Part shown: in pieces, positions 40,901 through 43,637 of the stretch | Layout: the number at the start of each line of letters is the position of its first letter | Numbering within the stretch: the stretch's first letter is position 1 | Assembly (NCBI RefSeq): GCF_014764305.1 | Contig: NZ_CP061703.1 | Span: 248,001 to 312,000 of the forward strand | Direction of reading: 5' to 3' | Length of the DNA stretch: 64,000 nucleotides | From: Mesoflavibacter profundi | GTDB lineage: Bacteria; Bacteroidota; Bacteroidia; Flavobacteriales; Flavobacteriaceae | The notes under the pieces: model-generated | What the model saw: the letters and a program-made list of their open reading frames with translations, nothing else | What the model was told of the DNA's origin: nothing | Database searches by the model: none | Position numbers and translations under genes: made by a program

Positions 40901-41024
40901 TTCCATTAGTTGCATTAGGCATTACTTGTCTAGTACCGTCTGCAAAAGCATTAGAGGTTAATAATAAAGAAAAGAATAAAAATGCTACAAACTTAATTCT
41001 TTGGGAGAAAGTAATTTTGCTCAT
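19986..41024 (-). CDS. Giant T9SS-secreted SprB-like adhesin with type B gliding-motility C-terminal domain (adhesin 2)
   Basis: This 7,012-residue acidic protein has a signal peptide ending near TSNAFA (residue 28). The N-terminal part (about 30-1450) mixes unique beta-rich regions with TSP3-like calcium linkers. The unique regions include ones at about 723-956 and 1080-1258. Next come 25 identical 118-residue units (about 1451-4400) that look like CshA-type fibril repeats (GAVTFTPEVGFTGDPTPIAY). Four blocks of 43-residue TSP3-type units with CshA-like spacers follow (about 4400-6470), then two diverged CshA-like domains and more calcium linkers. The last ~95 residues are the type B sorting domain (FNAVTPNGDGDNDVFVIRN, IYNRWGVIVYQ). 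It is longer than the SprB adhesin of Flavobacterium johnsoniae and is followed by its PorP/SprF partner. Copy numbers depend on correct assembly of long repeats. Confidence 0.93.
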   Translation of the reverse strand: MSKITFSQRIKFVAFLFFSLLLTSNAFADGTRQVMPNATNGTAIYIRTDASNSGPYIGAPESNRLYFTIADATSENLYFGVQARIRNSYQGGNNPLLTNFYYRIFNAAGVAQTPPTLFTNSGTAAGYIPNYARAVAGPNIGGATPAGYNPIVFDPSANGDYYIELYSSNDGGATAVNTAPGGINFLPYFDFTVSDAANNQVDGRIWSRKWSFITYLVENADNNAGTPNVPNPSGNASFEGDFFAYTDDQVIVEVQFEPGFRPFGYQLAMNRFGVVNDDDNPANDFLLTRGSVSYGTGLAPSLDNGFQIFITSPDQNVFVPSIEPDPVVADEIRGCPGNYFIPITLILAQDTAIILDFNGVAGYQENTEDVLIEVYENTPGLKLIPWDGNDGLGNPVTGGTTTITVTSYIGRTNVPMDDAELNINGLSISGVAPTVGNRRLFWDDRNITVTNDGTGCNPTGSNALNNLTTVNPAFSRERLIDGIFGPAHAWSSSNPDDSVPAISQGGNNTNNVLCDDFGNTRIVNTWFYGATKTIPPSPILIPSCDSDEDGLTDSADLDDDNDGILDTTEQAGLNPFGDEDGDGAADYYDSDYSGFVDANGDGISDQFDIDGDGLINQFDTDADGDGCFDAVEGNGGFVTADLNPDGSINDTEDANGVPNAASGGQNDVSSQNAAVSGCDTDGDGVLNESDICEGFDDSVDSDGDSIPDGCDLDDDNDGILDENECSETLNVNFTYNETLSSNGNLVFTAMINGVEEILTIRQSTNPTHYFGSTNTVEPSGVIITAGNTPSIQAQDGDGAPGLDVFESAITFYSSIAIDRIQLPTLDDYDRDNNGTDPTDGIAFTISGTWQINNGDMASYDLNTGALISNNQAGNASLNLSVGGSSAQELVSRGAIGSVLVRGTAGGETNGASATFIANNPFTNASLLFEDLAQNGSRENIINTITSIVLNATVLACPDTDNDGIPNQLDTDSDADGCPDALEGGDNIDLTSVDVNGQLTGAVNTTTGVPNNVDVNNGQSVGGSVDGVPSDAFGQCDSDGDGVIDANDVCNGYDDNLNADGDAVPDGCDLDDDNDGILDSVECESLLSQGGFENVSGLNNGNNFPVDISPWVLGTGNDANVVQVDGAGGFDYGSAGPFEDANPLTGAGTLQHYLDIANGSNDFYQSFTLTTTSKVTYSGYFSARDNLVGNGSIQIVSGIGTTGTVMDGTGILVIDSNGDSQNTPWLFIEREVILPPGTYSYVVSMEEELNFDEARVLSCKDTDGDGFFDYQDIDSDNDGCNDAVEAGHLDNDNNGEVDGTSYDANGQVVGYSSAYTGTNVNVTTPTQVVVDASALLDQNVESGNPATFTITSVSATSTNTYTGTAPNTTPDYSVGTDVSPGINYQWYIGNPTSGGTAILASDSNYTGENSQTLNILDVTGLNNTQYCLLITHDNNNCINEINCVTLTVFINPITQDDTITGLTTNTAAVVDPFADNGNGIDTDPDGTLDASTVNIITAGATDSDGDGDNDTLVVAGEGTWTVDNTTGAVTFTPEVGFTGDPTPIAYTVEDNDGNVSNASTISLDYDAQTPITQDDTITGLTTNTAAVVDPFADNGNGIDTDPDGTLDASTVNIITAGATDSDGDGDNDTLVVAGEGTWTVDNTTGAVTFTPEVGFTGDPTPIAYTVEDNDGNVSNASTISLDYDAQTPITQDDTITGLTTNTAAVVDPFADNGNGIDTDPDGTLDASTVNIITAGATDSDGDGDNDTLVVAGEGTWTVDNTTGAVTFTPEVGFTGDPTPIAYTVEDNDGNVSNASTISLDYDAQTPITQDDTITGLTTNTAAVVDPFADNGNGIDTDPDGTLDASTVNIITAGATDSDGDGDNDTLVVAGEGTWTVDNTTGAVTFTPEVGFTGDPTPIAYTVEDNDGNVSNASTISLDYDAQTPITQDDTITGLTTNTAAVVDPFADNGNGIDTDPDGTLDASTVNIITAGATDSDGDGDNDTLVVAGEGTWTVDNTTGAVTFTPEVGFTGDPTPIAYTVEDNDGNVSNASTISLDYDAQTPITQDDTITGLTTNTAAVVDPFADNGNGIDTDPDGTLDASTVNIITAGATDSDGDGDNDTLVVAGEGTWTVDNTTGAVTFTPEVGFTGDPTPIAYTVEDNDGNVSNASTISLDYDAQTPITQDDTITGLTTNTAAVVDPFADNGNGIDTDPDGTLDASTVNIITAGATDSDGDGDNDTLVVAGEGTWTVDNTTGAVTFTPEVGFTGDPTPIAYTVEDNDGNVSNASTISLDYDAQTPITQDDTITGLTTNTAAVVDPFADNGNGIDTDPDGTLDASTVNIITAGATDSDGDGDNDTLVVAGEGTWTVDNTTGAVTFTPEVGFTGDPTPIAYTVEDNDGNVSNASTISLDYDAQTPITQDDTITGLTTNTAAVVDPFADNGNGIDTDPDGTLDASTVNIITAGATDSDGDGDNDTLVVAGEGTWTVDNTTGAVTFTPEVGFTGDPTPIAYTVEDNDGNVSNASTISLDYDAQTPITQDDTITGLTTNTAAVVDPFADNGNGIDTDPDGTLDASTVNIITAGATDSDGDGDNDTLVVAGEGTWTVDNTTGAVTFTPEVGFTGDPTPIAYTVEDNDGNVSNASTISLDYDAQTPITQDDTITGLTTNTAAVVDPFADNGNGIDTDPDGTLDASTVNIITAGATDSDGDGDNDTLVVAGEGTWTVDNTTGAVTFTPEVGFTGDPTPIAYTVEDNDGNVSNASTISLDYDAQTPITQDDTITGLTTNTAAVVDPFADNGNGIDTDPDGTLDASTVNIITAGATDSDGDGDNDTLVVAGEGTWTVDNTTGAVTFTPEVGFTGDPTPIAYTVEDNDGNVSNASTISLDYDAQTPITQDDTITGLTTNTAAVVDPFADNGNGIDTDPDGTLDASTVNIITAGATDSDGDGDNDTLVVAGEGTWTVDNTTGAVTFTPEVGFTGDPTPIAYTVEDNDGNVSNASTISLDYDAQTPITQDDTITGLTTNTAAVVDPFADNGNGIDTDPDGTLDASTVNIITAGATDSDGDGDNDTLVVAGEGTWTVDNTTGAVTFTPEVGFTGDPTPIAYTVEDNDGNVSNASTISLDYDAQTPITQDDTITGLTTNTAAVVDPFADNGNGIDTDPDGTLDASTVNIITAGATDSDGDGDNDTLVVAGEGTWTVDNTTGAVTFTPEVGFTGDPTPIAYTVEDNDGNVSNASTISLDYDAQTPITQDDTITGLTTNTAAVVDPFADNGNGIDTDPDGTLDASTVNIITAGATDSDGDGDNDTLVVAGEGTWTVDNTTGAVTFTPEVGFTGDPTPIAYTVEDNDGNVSNASTISLDYDAQTPITQDDTITGLTTNTAAVVDPFADNGNGIDTDPDGTLDASTVNIITAGATDSDGDGDNDTLVVAGEGTWTVDNTTGAVTFTPEVGFTGDPTPIAYTVEDNDGNVSNASTISLDYDAQTPITQDDTITGLTTNTAAVVDPFADNGNGIDTDPDGTLDASTVNIITAGATDSDGDGDNDTLVVAGEGTWTVDNTTGAVTFTPEVGFTGDPTPIAYTVEDNDGNVSNASTISLDYDAQTPITQDDTITGLTTNTAAVVDPFADNGNGIDTDPDGTLDASTVNIITAGATDSDGDGDNDTLVVAGEGTWTVDNTTGAVTFTPEVGFTGDPTPIAYTVEDNDGNVSNASTISLDYDAQTPITQDDTITGLTTNTAAVVDPFADNGNGIDTDPDGTLDASTVNIITAGATDSDGDGDNDTLVVAGEGTWTVDNTTGAVTFTPEVGFTGDPTPIAYTVEDNDGNVSNASTISLDYDAQTPITQDDTITGLTTNTAAVVDPFADNGNGIDTDPDGTLDASTVNIITAGATDSDGDGDNDTLVVAGEGTWTVDNTTGAVTFTPEVGFTGDPTPIAYTVEDNDGNVSNASTISLDYDAQTPITQDDTITGLTTNTAAVVDPFADNGNGIDTDPDGTLDASTVNIITAGATDSDGDGDNDTLVVAGEGTWTVDNTTGAVTFTPEVGFTGDPTPIAYTVEDNDGNVSNASTISLDYDAQTPITQDDTITGLTTNTAAVVDPFADNGNGIDTDPDGTLDASTVNIITAGATDSDGDGDNDTLVVAGEGTWTVDNTTGAVTFTPEVGFTGDPTPIAYTVEDNDGNVSNASTISLDYDAQTPITQDDTITGLTTNTAAVVDPFADNGNGIDTDPDGTLDASTVNIITAGATDSDGDGDNDTLVVAGEGTWTVDNTTGAVTFTPEVGFTGDPTPIAYTVEDNDGNVSNASTISLDYDAQTPITQDDTITGLTTNTAAVVDPFADNGNGIDTDPDGTLDASTVNIITAGATDSDGDGDNDTLVVAGEGTWTVDNTTGAVTFTPEVGFTGDPTPIAYTVEDNDGNVSNASTISLDYDAQTPIAINDTASTEPGISIVIPILNNDNDPDGTIEDTTVDLDPLTPGQQSTITVPGEGTYTDNGDGTITFTPDPTFTGTTTPISYTVEDNDGNVSNTATITVTVDTCPFPTDSDGDGLTDCEETTGIDDPNTPLVPTGPSDPNDPCDPIGLDATDTDGDGLTDCEETTGNDDPNTPLVPTGPSDPNDPCDPIGLDATDTDGDGLTDCEETTGNDDPNTPLVPTGPSDPNDPCDPIGLDATDTDGDGLTDCEETTGNDDPNTPLVPTGPSDPNDPCDPIGLNATDTDGDGLTDCEETTGNDDPNTPLVPTGPSDPNDPCDPIGLDATDTDGDGLTDCEETTGNDDPNTPLVPTGPSDPNDPCDPIGLDATDTDGDGLTDCEETTGNDDPNTPLVPTGPSDPNDPCDPIGLDATDTDGDGLTDCEETTGNDDPNTPLVPTGPSDPNDPCDPIGLDATDTDGDGLTDCEETTGNDDPNTPLVPTGPSDPNDPCDPNTGAGGCTPIAVDDSSSTQPNTPVVIDITDNDSDPNGTIEDTTVDLDPLTPGQQSTITVPGEGTYTDNGDGTITFTPDPTFTGTTTPISYTVEDNDGNVSNTATITVTVDTCPFPTDSDGDGLTDCEETTGNDDPNTPLVPTGPSDPNDPCDPIGLDATDTDGDGLTDCEETTGNDDPNTPLVPTGPSDPNDPCDPIGLNATDTDGDGLTDCEETTGNDDPNTPLVPTGPSDPNDPCDPIGLDATDTDGDGLTDCEETTGNDDPNTPLVPTGPSDPNDPCDPIGLDATDTDGDGLTDCEETTGNDDPNTPLVPTGPSDPNDPCDPIGLDATDTDGDGLTDCEETTGNDDPNTPLVPTGPSDPNDPCDPIGLDATDTDGDGLTDCEETTGNDDPNTPLVPTGPSDPNDPCDPIGLDATDTDGDGLTDCEETTGNDDPNTPLVPTGPSDPNDPCDPIGLNATDTDGDGLTDCEETTGNDDPNTPLVPTGPSDPNDPCDPIGLDATDTDGDGLTDCEETTGNDDPNTPLVPTGPSDPNDPCDPIGLDATDTDGDGLTDCEETTGNDDPNTPLVPTGPSDPNDPCDPIGLDATDTDGDGLTDCEETTGNDDPNTPLVPTGPSDPNDPCDPIGLDATDTDGDGLTDCEETTGNDDPNTPLVPTGPSDPNDPCDPIGLNATDTDGDGLTDCEETTGNDDPNTPLVPTGPSDPNDPCDPIGLDATDTDGDGLTDCEETTGNDDPNTPLVPTGPSDPNDPCDPIGLDATDTDGDGLTDCEETTGNDDPNTPLVPTGPSDPNDPCDPIGLDATDTDGDGLTDCEETTGNDDPNTPLVPTGPSDPNDPCDPIGLDATDTDGDGLTDCEETTGNDDPNTPLVPTGPSDPNDPCDPNTGAGGCTPIAVDDSSSTQPNTPVVIDITDNDSDPNGTIEDTTVDLDPLTPGQQSTITVPGEGTYTDNGDGTITFTPDPTFTGTTTPISYTVEDNDGNVSNTATITVTVDTCPFPTDSDGDGLTDCEETTGNDDPNTPLVPTGPSDPNDPCDPIGLDATDTDGDGLTDCEETTGNDDPNTPLVPTGPSDPNDPCDPIGLDATDTDGDGLTDCEETTGNDDPNTPLVPTGPSDPNDPCDPIGLDATDTDGDGLTDCEETTGNDDPNTPLVPTGPSDPNDPCDPIGLDATDTDGDGLTDCEETTGNDDPNTPLVPTGPSDPNDPCDPNTGAGGCTPIAVDDSSSTQPNTPVVIDITDNDSDPNGTIEDTTVDLDPLTPGQQSTITVPGEGTYTDNGDGTITFTPDPTFTGTTTPISYTVEDNDGNVSNTATITVTVDTCPFPTDSDGDGLTDCEETTGNDDPNTPLVPTGPSDPNDPCDPIGLDATDTDGDGLTDCEETTGNDDPNTPLVPTGPSDPNDPCDPIGLDATDTDGDGLTDCEETTGNDDPNTPLVPTGPSDPNDPCDPIGLNATDTDGDGLTDCEETTGNDDPNTPLVPTGPSDPNDPCDPIGLDATDTDGDGLTDCEETTGNDDPNTPLVPTGPSDPNDPCDPIGLDATDSDGDGLTDCEETTGIDDPNTPLVPTGPSDPNDPCDPNTGAGGCTPIAVDDSVVNATSGSPVSVDVTSNDSDANGTIDPTTVNLTDPSAFDADGDGYNDTLVVPGEGTWVVDPTTGIITFIPESGFTDDPTPIGYTVEDNDGNVSNEATVSIDYATQNPIAEDDDSLLNPFGSIVIIDLVADNGNGPDVDSDGTLDLSTINITTNGATDSDGDGFNDTLVVPGEGTWTIDNLGILTFTPEDGFNDNPTPINYTIQDNDGNVSNQATITITYEPDGDPDGDGVLSSVEILEGTDSNNPCDYNPDSVTEIQSEPWLSSDCDGDGYLNETEINDGTNPLDACDFNYLNEADVAQSGDWFDADCDNDNVPNGVEFPYGDTDNDGIPDWLDPDDDGDGIDTVNEDYGDTDISDGSVDSTGDNNPTNDDTDGDGIPDYLDTDDDNDGILTEDEYPDSNGNGIGFGDDAVDSDGDGLPDYLGVNNANPSEDDLEVFNAVTPNGDGDNDVFVIRNIELYPDNTVTIYNRWGVIVYQTSGYGQSGNFFNGVSNGRATIEADKQLPVGTYFYIIEYNNGNETKSKAGYLYIQR
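21609..22382 (-). repeat. Block IV: six 129-bp TSP3-type repeats in adhesin 2
   Basis: Each unit encodes 43 residues, DGDGLTDCEETTG to GLDATDT, with one calcium motif and two Cys. This is the C-terminal block. The last unit ends in the NTGAGGC exit sequence. Confidence 0.9.
22383..22712 (-). repeat. 330-bp CshA-like spacer, copy 4
   Basis: A 110-residue beta domain (VPGEGTYTDNGDGTITFTP) links blocks III and IV. Copies at 22383-22712, 23358-23687 and 26010-26339 are nearly identical in DNA. The fourth copy at 27501-27830 is diverged at its N-terminal end. Confidence 0.85.
22713..23357 (-). repeat. Block III: five 129-bp TSP3-type repeats in adhesin 2
   Basis: Five 43-residue units. Read from the low-coordinate side, the first three units carry the same synonymous variants, in the same order, as the first three units of blocks II and I. 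Confidence 0.9.
23358..23687 (-). repeat. 330-bp CshA-like spacer, copy 3
   Basis: A 110-residue domain between blocks II and III, with the AVDDSSSTQPNTPVVID entry sequence and DTCPFPT exit sequence. It is repeated at 22383-22712 and 26010-26339. Confidence 0.85.
23688..26009 (-). repeat. Block II: eighteen 129-bp TSP3-type repeats in adhesin 2
   Basis: Eighteen 43-residue units, the longest block. The low-coordinate trio of units recurs within the block (units 1-3 and 6-8) and its first member recurs again at unit 17, so the block has grown by copying runs of units. Three units read GLNAT instead of GLDAT. Confidence 0.9.
26010..26339 (-). repeat. 330-bp CshA-like spacer, copy 2
   Basis: A 110-residue domain between blocks I and II, nearly identical to the copies at 22383-22712 and 23358-23687. 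Confidence 0.85.
26340..27500 (-). repeat. Block I: nine 129-bp TSP3-type repeats in adhesin 2
   Basis: Nine 43-residue units, the most N-terminal block. Units 6-8 counted from the low-coordinate side match units 12-14 of block II in their synonymous variants, including the rare spelling with AACGG at 27304. Confidence 0.9.
27501..27830 (-). repeat. 330-bp CshA-like spacer, copy 1 (diverged)
   Basis: This spacer joins the 118-residue array to block I. Its C-terminal two thirds match the other spacers. Its N-terminal third differs (AINDTASTEPGISIVIPI). Confidence 0.8.
27824..36673 (-). repeat. Twenty-five tandem 354-bp repeats in adhesin 2
   Basis: Exact 354-base spacing is seen from 27880 to 36376. 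Each unit encodes the same 118 residues (TPITQDDTITGL to ISLDYDAQ) with a calcium-binding DSDGDGDND stretch and no Cys. DNA differs almost only at three synonymous sites plus one base in the outermost (most N-terminal) unit. Unit sequence resembles the CshA-type fibril repeat of surface adhesins. Confidence 0.95.
37250..37785 (-). other. Non-repeated domain in adhesin 2 shared with adhesin 1
   Basis: Residues about 1080-1258 (GGFENVSGLNNG to FDEARVLSC) match the region encoded at 13387-13932 in adhesin 1. Both sit between a DLDDDNDGI linker and a DxDxDG linker. Family not recognised. Confidence 0.65.
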
Positions 41025-41072
41025 GTTAAAATAATAAGATTTAAACTTCTAAATTTCATAATATTAGTTAGC

Positions 41073-41097
41073 CTATAAATTATTTAAATTTATAGGT
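41073..41097 (-). other. Perfect inverted repeat in the adhesin 2 leader
   Basis: Ten-base arms CCTATAAATT (41073-41082) and AATTTATAGG (41088-41097) are separated by 5 bases and lie 48 bases upstream of the adhesin 2 start codon. There is no T run after it on the minus strand. It could be an mRNA leader hairpin or an operator. Confidence 0.5.
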
Positions 41098-41418
41098 AAC
41101 ATTAAATTGTATTGAAAATCAGGGGAATAAACAATAACCTAGTCTAATTATCCGATTTTACAAATATTTACACACTGAAATTGTTTTAAGGGGAACAATA
41201 AAGCAATACGAAATTAAATAGTTTTAACTTATTTACTCAAATAATAAATGTTATAAAAGTAAGTTTTTCGTTAAACAACAACTTTATTAGATTAACAGAT
41301 TTCTACTTACAAAAGCCGAATTTACATTCGTTAAAAATTTATTAAAATTCTACAAATATTGAGTAGTCATTCTATTTACTAATATGAATTTAAAATTATT
41401 ATATCTTAAGAATACAAT

Positions 41419-41426
41419 TATCTTTG
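41419..41426 (+). promoter_or_regulatory. Putative -7 element of prfC
   Basis: TATCTTTG fits TAnnTTTG and ends 17 bases before the ATG at 41444. No TTG lies 17-23 bases upstream, so only half of the pattern is present. Confidence 0.4.
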
Positions 41427-41443
41427 CACAAATTTAATTTTCT

Positions 41444-43033
41444 ATGAAATTTACTGAAGAAATCAAACGAAGAAGAACTTTTGGTATAATATCGCATCCA
41501 GATGCAGGTAAAACAACACTAACTGAAAAATTATTACTTTTTGGTGGAGCAATACAAGAAGCTGGTGCTGTAAAAAGCAATAAAATAAAAAAAGGTGCTA
41601 CTAGTGATTTCATGGAAATTGAAAGACAAAGAGGTATATCTGTAGCAACATCTGTTCTTGCATTTGAGTACAATGGTATAAAAATAAATATTTTAGATAC
41701 GCCTGGACACAAAGATTTTGCAGAAGATACTTACCGTACATTAACCGCTGTAGATAGTGTAATTGTAGTAATTGATGTCGCTAAAGGTGTTGAGGAACAA
41801 ACCGAAAAATTAGTAGAAGTTTGCCGAATGCGCAACATACCTATGATAGTGTTTGTTAATAAATTAGACCGTGAAGGAAAAGATGCATTTGAGTTATTAG
41901 ATGAAATAGAACAAAAATTAAAGTTAACTGTTACACCATTAAGTTTTCCTATTGGCATGGGTTATGAATTTAAAGGAATTTATAATATATGGGAGAAAAA
42001 CATTAATCTGTTTAGTGGAGATAAAAGAAAAAACATTGAAGAAACTATCGAAATTTCAGATATAAACTCACCTGAAATTAATAAGATAGTTGGAGATAAA
42101 TCTGCCGATACTTTAAGAGAGGAATTAGAATTAGTTGAAGGAATCTATCCTGAATTTAATAAAGAAAATTACTTAGAAGGTAAACTACAACCAGTATTTT
42201 TTGGATCTGCCTTAAACAATTTTGGAGTAAGGGAACTATTAGATTGTTTTATAGATATTGCTCCTATACCAAGACCTAAAAAAAGTGAAGAACGCTTAGT
42301 AAAACCAAATGAAAAAGAGTTTACAGGTTTTGTTTTTAAAATACATGCTAATATGGATCCAAAACACAGAGACCGACTAGCTTTTATTAAAATTGTTTCT
42401 GGAGAATTTAAAAGAAACACTCCTTATTTACATGTAAGAAATAATAAGAAAATGAAATTTTCTAGTCCAAACGCCTTTTTTGCTGAAAAAAAAGAAATTG
42501 TAGACATTTCTTATCCTGGTGATATTGTAGGCTTACACGATACAGGTAACTTTAAAATTGGAGATACTTTAACAGAAGGAGAAATTATAAATTACAAAGG
42601 AATACCAAGCTTCTCACCAGAACATTTTAGATACATTAACAACGCAGATCCTTTAAAATCAAAACAACTTTATAAAGGTATTGATCAATTAATGGATGAA
42701 GGTGTAGCTCAATTATTTACCCTAGAACTTAATGGAAGAAAAGTAATTGGTACCGTTGGAGCTTTACAGTATGAAGTAATACAGTATAGATTAGAGCACG
42801 AATATGGCGCAAAATGTACATACGAAAATTTAAATGTATATAAAGCTTGTTGGGTAGATCCAGAAGATGAAAAAAATGAAGAATTCAAAGAATTTACTCG
42901 TGTAAAACAACGCTTTTTAGCAAAAGACAAACATGACCAATTAGTATTTTTAGCAGATTCTGCATTTTCTTTACAAATGACAGAACAAAAATACCCAAGT
43001 ATTAAATTTCATTATGTTTCTGAGTTCAAATAA
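41444..43033 (+). CDS. prfC: Peptide chain release factor 3
   Basis: RF3 is the translational GTPase that removes RF1/RF2 from the ribosome after peptide release. The 529 residues match the usual family length. G1 is HPDAGKTT (18-25), the switch region has QRGISVATSV, G3 is DTPGHKDF, and G4 is NKLD. The C-terminal RF3 domain follows, with VGALQYEVIQYRLEHEYG. It is the only plus-strand gene and is transcribed away from the adhesin locus, with a short leader. A bidirectional hairpin 168 bases past its stop (43201-43228) is the likely terminator. Confidence 0.97.
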   Translation: MKFTEEIKRRRTFGIISHPDAGKTTLTEKLLLFGGAIQEAGAVKSNKIKKGATSDFMEIERQRGISVATSVLAFEYNGIKINILDTPGHKDFAEDTYRTLTAVDSVIVVIDVAKGVEEQTEKLVEVCRMRNIPMIVFVNKLDREGKDAFELLDEIEQKLKLTVTPLSFPIGMGYEFKGIYNIWEKNINLFSGDKRKNIEETIEISDINSPEINKIVGDKSADTLREELELVEGIYPEFNKENYLEGKLQPVFFGSALNNFGVRELLDCFIDIAPIPRPKKSEERLVKPNEKEFTGFVFKIHANMDPKHRDRLAFIKIVSGEFKRNTPYLHVRNNKKMKFSSPNAFFAEKKEIVDISYPGDIVGLHDTGNFKIGDTLTEGEIINYKGIPSFSPEHFRYINNADPLKSKQLYKGIDQLMDEGVAQLFTLELNGRKVIGTVGALQYEVIQYRLEHEYGAKCTYENLNVYKACWVDPEDEKNEEFKEFTRVKQRFLAKDKHDQLVFLADSAFSLQMTEQKYPSIKFHYVSEFK

Positions 43034-43200
43034 CCAAAACAACATTTAAAGACATTTTAAACGAGTCAAAATATTTTCATTCAAAATGTGTAAGGTTAAT
43101 TATTTTAAGCCTTTAAAAACGATTTAAATAAGCGATTTTTTTACATTCAATAAACAAATATTATTAAAAAAATAATTTCAATAATAAATATTTATACAAA

Positions 43201-43228
43201 AAAATCCCATCTATTAAGATGGGATTTT
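43201..43228. terminator. Bidirectional terminator between prfC and the DUF3467 gene
   Basis: A perfect 12-base stem (43201-43212 with 43217-43228, core ATCCCATCT) is flanked by A and T runs on both strands. It can end prfC (plus) and the rpoC-DUF3467 transcript (minus; stop at 43230). Confidence 0.85.
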
Positions 43229-43229
43229 T

Positions 43230-43547
43230 TTATGCTTGACCAGTTGGTCCAAAATTTAAAGGAATTGGAGGTTGCTCATAATCTTTAATTTCTCCATGAG
43301 CATTTTCAAATCGCTGTACATTATCTCCTAAAGCTTTTAATAATCTTTTTGCATGTTGCGGAGTTAATATTATTCTAGATTTTACTTTACTTTTTGGAGT
43401 ACCTGGCATAATGCTTACAAAATCTATAACAAATTCTGAAACTGAGTGATTAATAATGGCTAGGTTAGAATAAGTTCCTTCTGCAGTTTTCTCATCTAAC
43501 TCTATATTTATTCCTTGTTTTGGTTTATTATCTTTTGCGTCTGACAT
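43230..43547 (-). CDS. DUF3467 domain-containing protein
   Basis: This 105-residue cytosolic protein of the DUF3467 family has no assigned function. Family features are the central NHSVSEFVIDFVSIMPG stretch and the ILTPQHAKRLLKALGDN helix. It lies downstream of rpoC in the same direction, but the terminator hairpin at 43569-43598 stands between them. Expression must come by read-through or from a promoter I cannot see in the 90-base gap. Confidence 0.88.
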   Translation of the reverse strand: MSDAKDNKPKQGINIELDEKTAEGTYSNLAIINHSVSEFVIDFVSIMPGTPKSKVKSRIILTPQHAKRLLKALGDNVQRFENAHGEIKDYEQPPIPLNFGPTGQA

Positions 43548-43561
43548 AATTTATAAATTAA

Positions 43562-43598
43562 TTAAAAAAAAGAATCCTGCTAAAATGCAGGATTCTTT
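43562..43598 (-). terminator. Rho-independent terminator after rpoC
   Basis: A perfect 12-base stem (43569-43580 with 43587-43598, core GAATCCTGC) is followed on the minus strand by a run of T. It lies 39 bases after the rpoC stop. Confidence 0.88.
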
Positions 43599-43637
43599 AG
43601 TGTTATAATATAATGTGAATTAAAAGTCAATTATAAA

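Larger units (their letters stand above)
41025..41443. other. 419-base divergent intergenic region between adhesin 2 and prfC
   Basis: Very AT-rich. It must hold the start signals of the adhesin 2 operon (minus) and prfC (plus). I see a leader inverted repeat at 41073-41097 and a -7-like box for prfC at 41419-41426. I cannot place a convincing promoter for the adhesin. Confidence 0.7.

Noticed and set aside
40733-40915. A minus-strand frame inside the start of adhesin 2.
   Set aside because: It is a shifted frame within the adhesin coding region. Its product is a low-complexity shadow.
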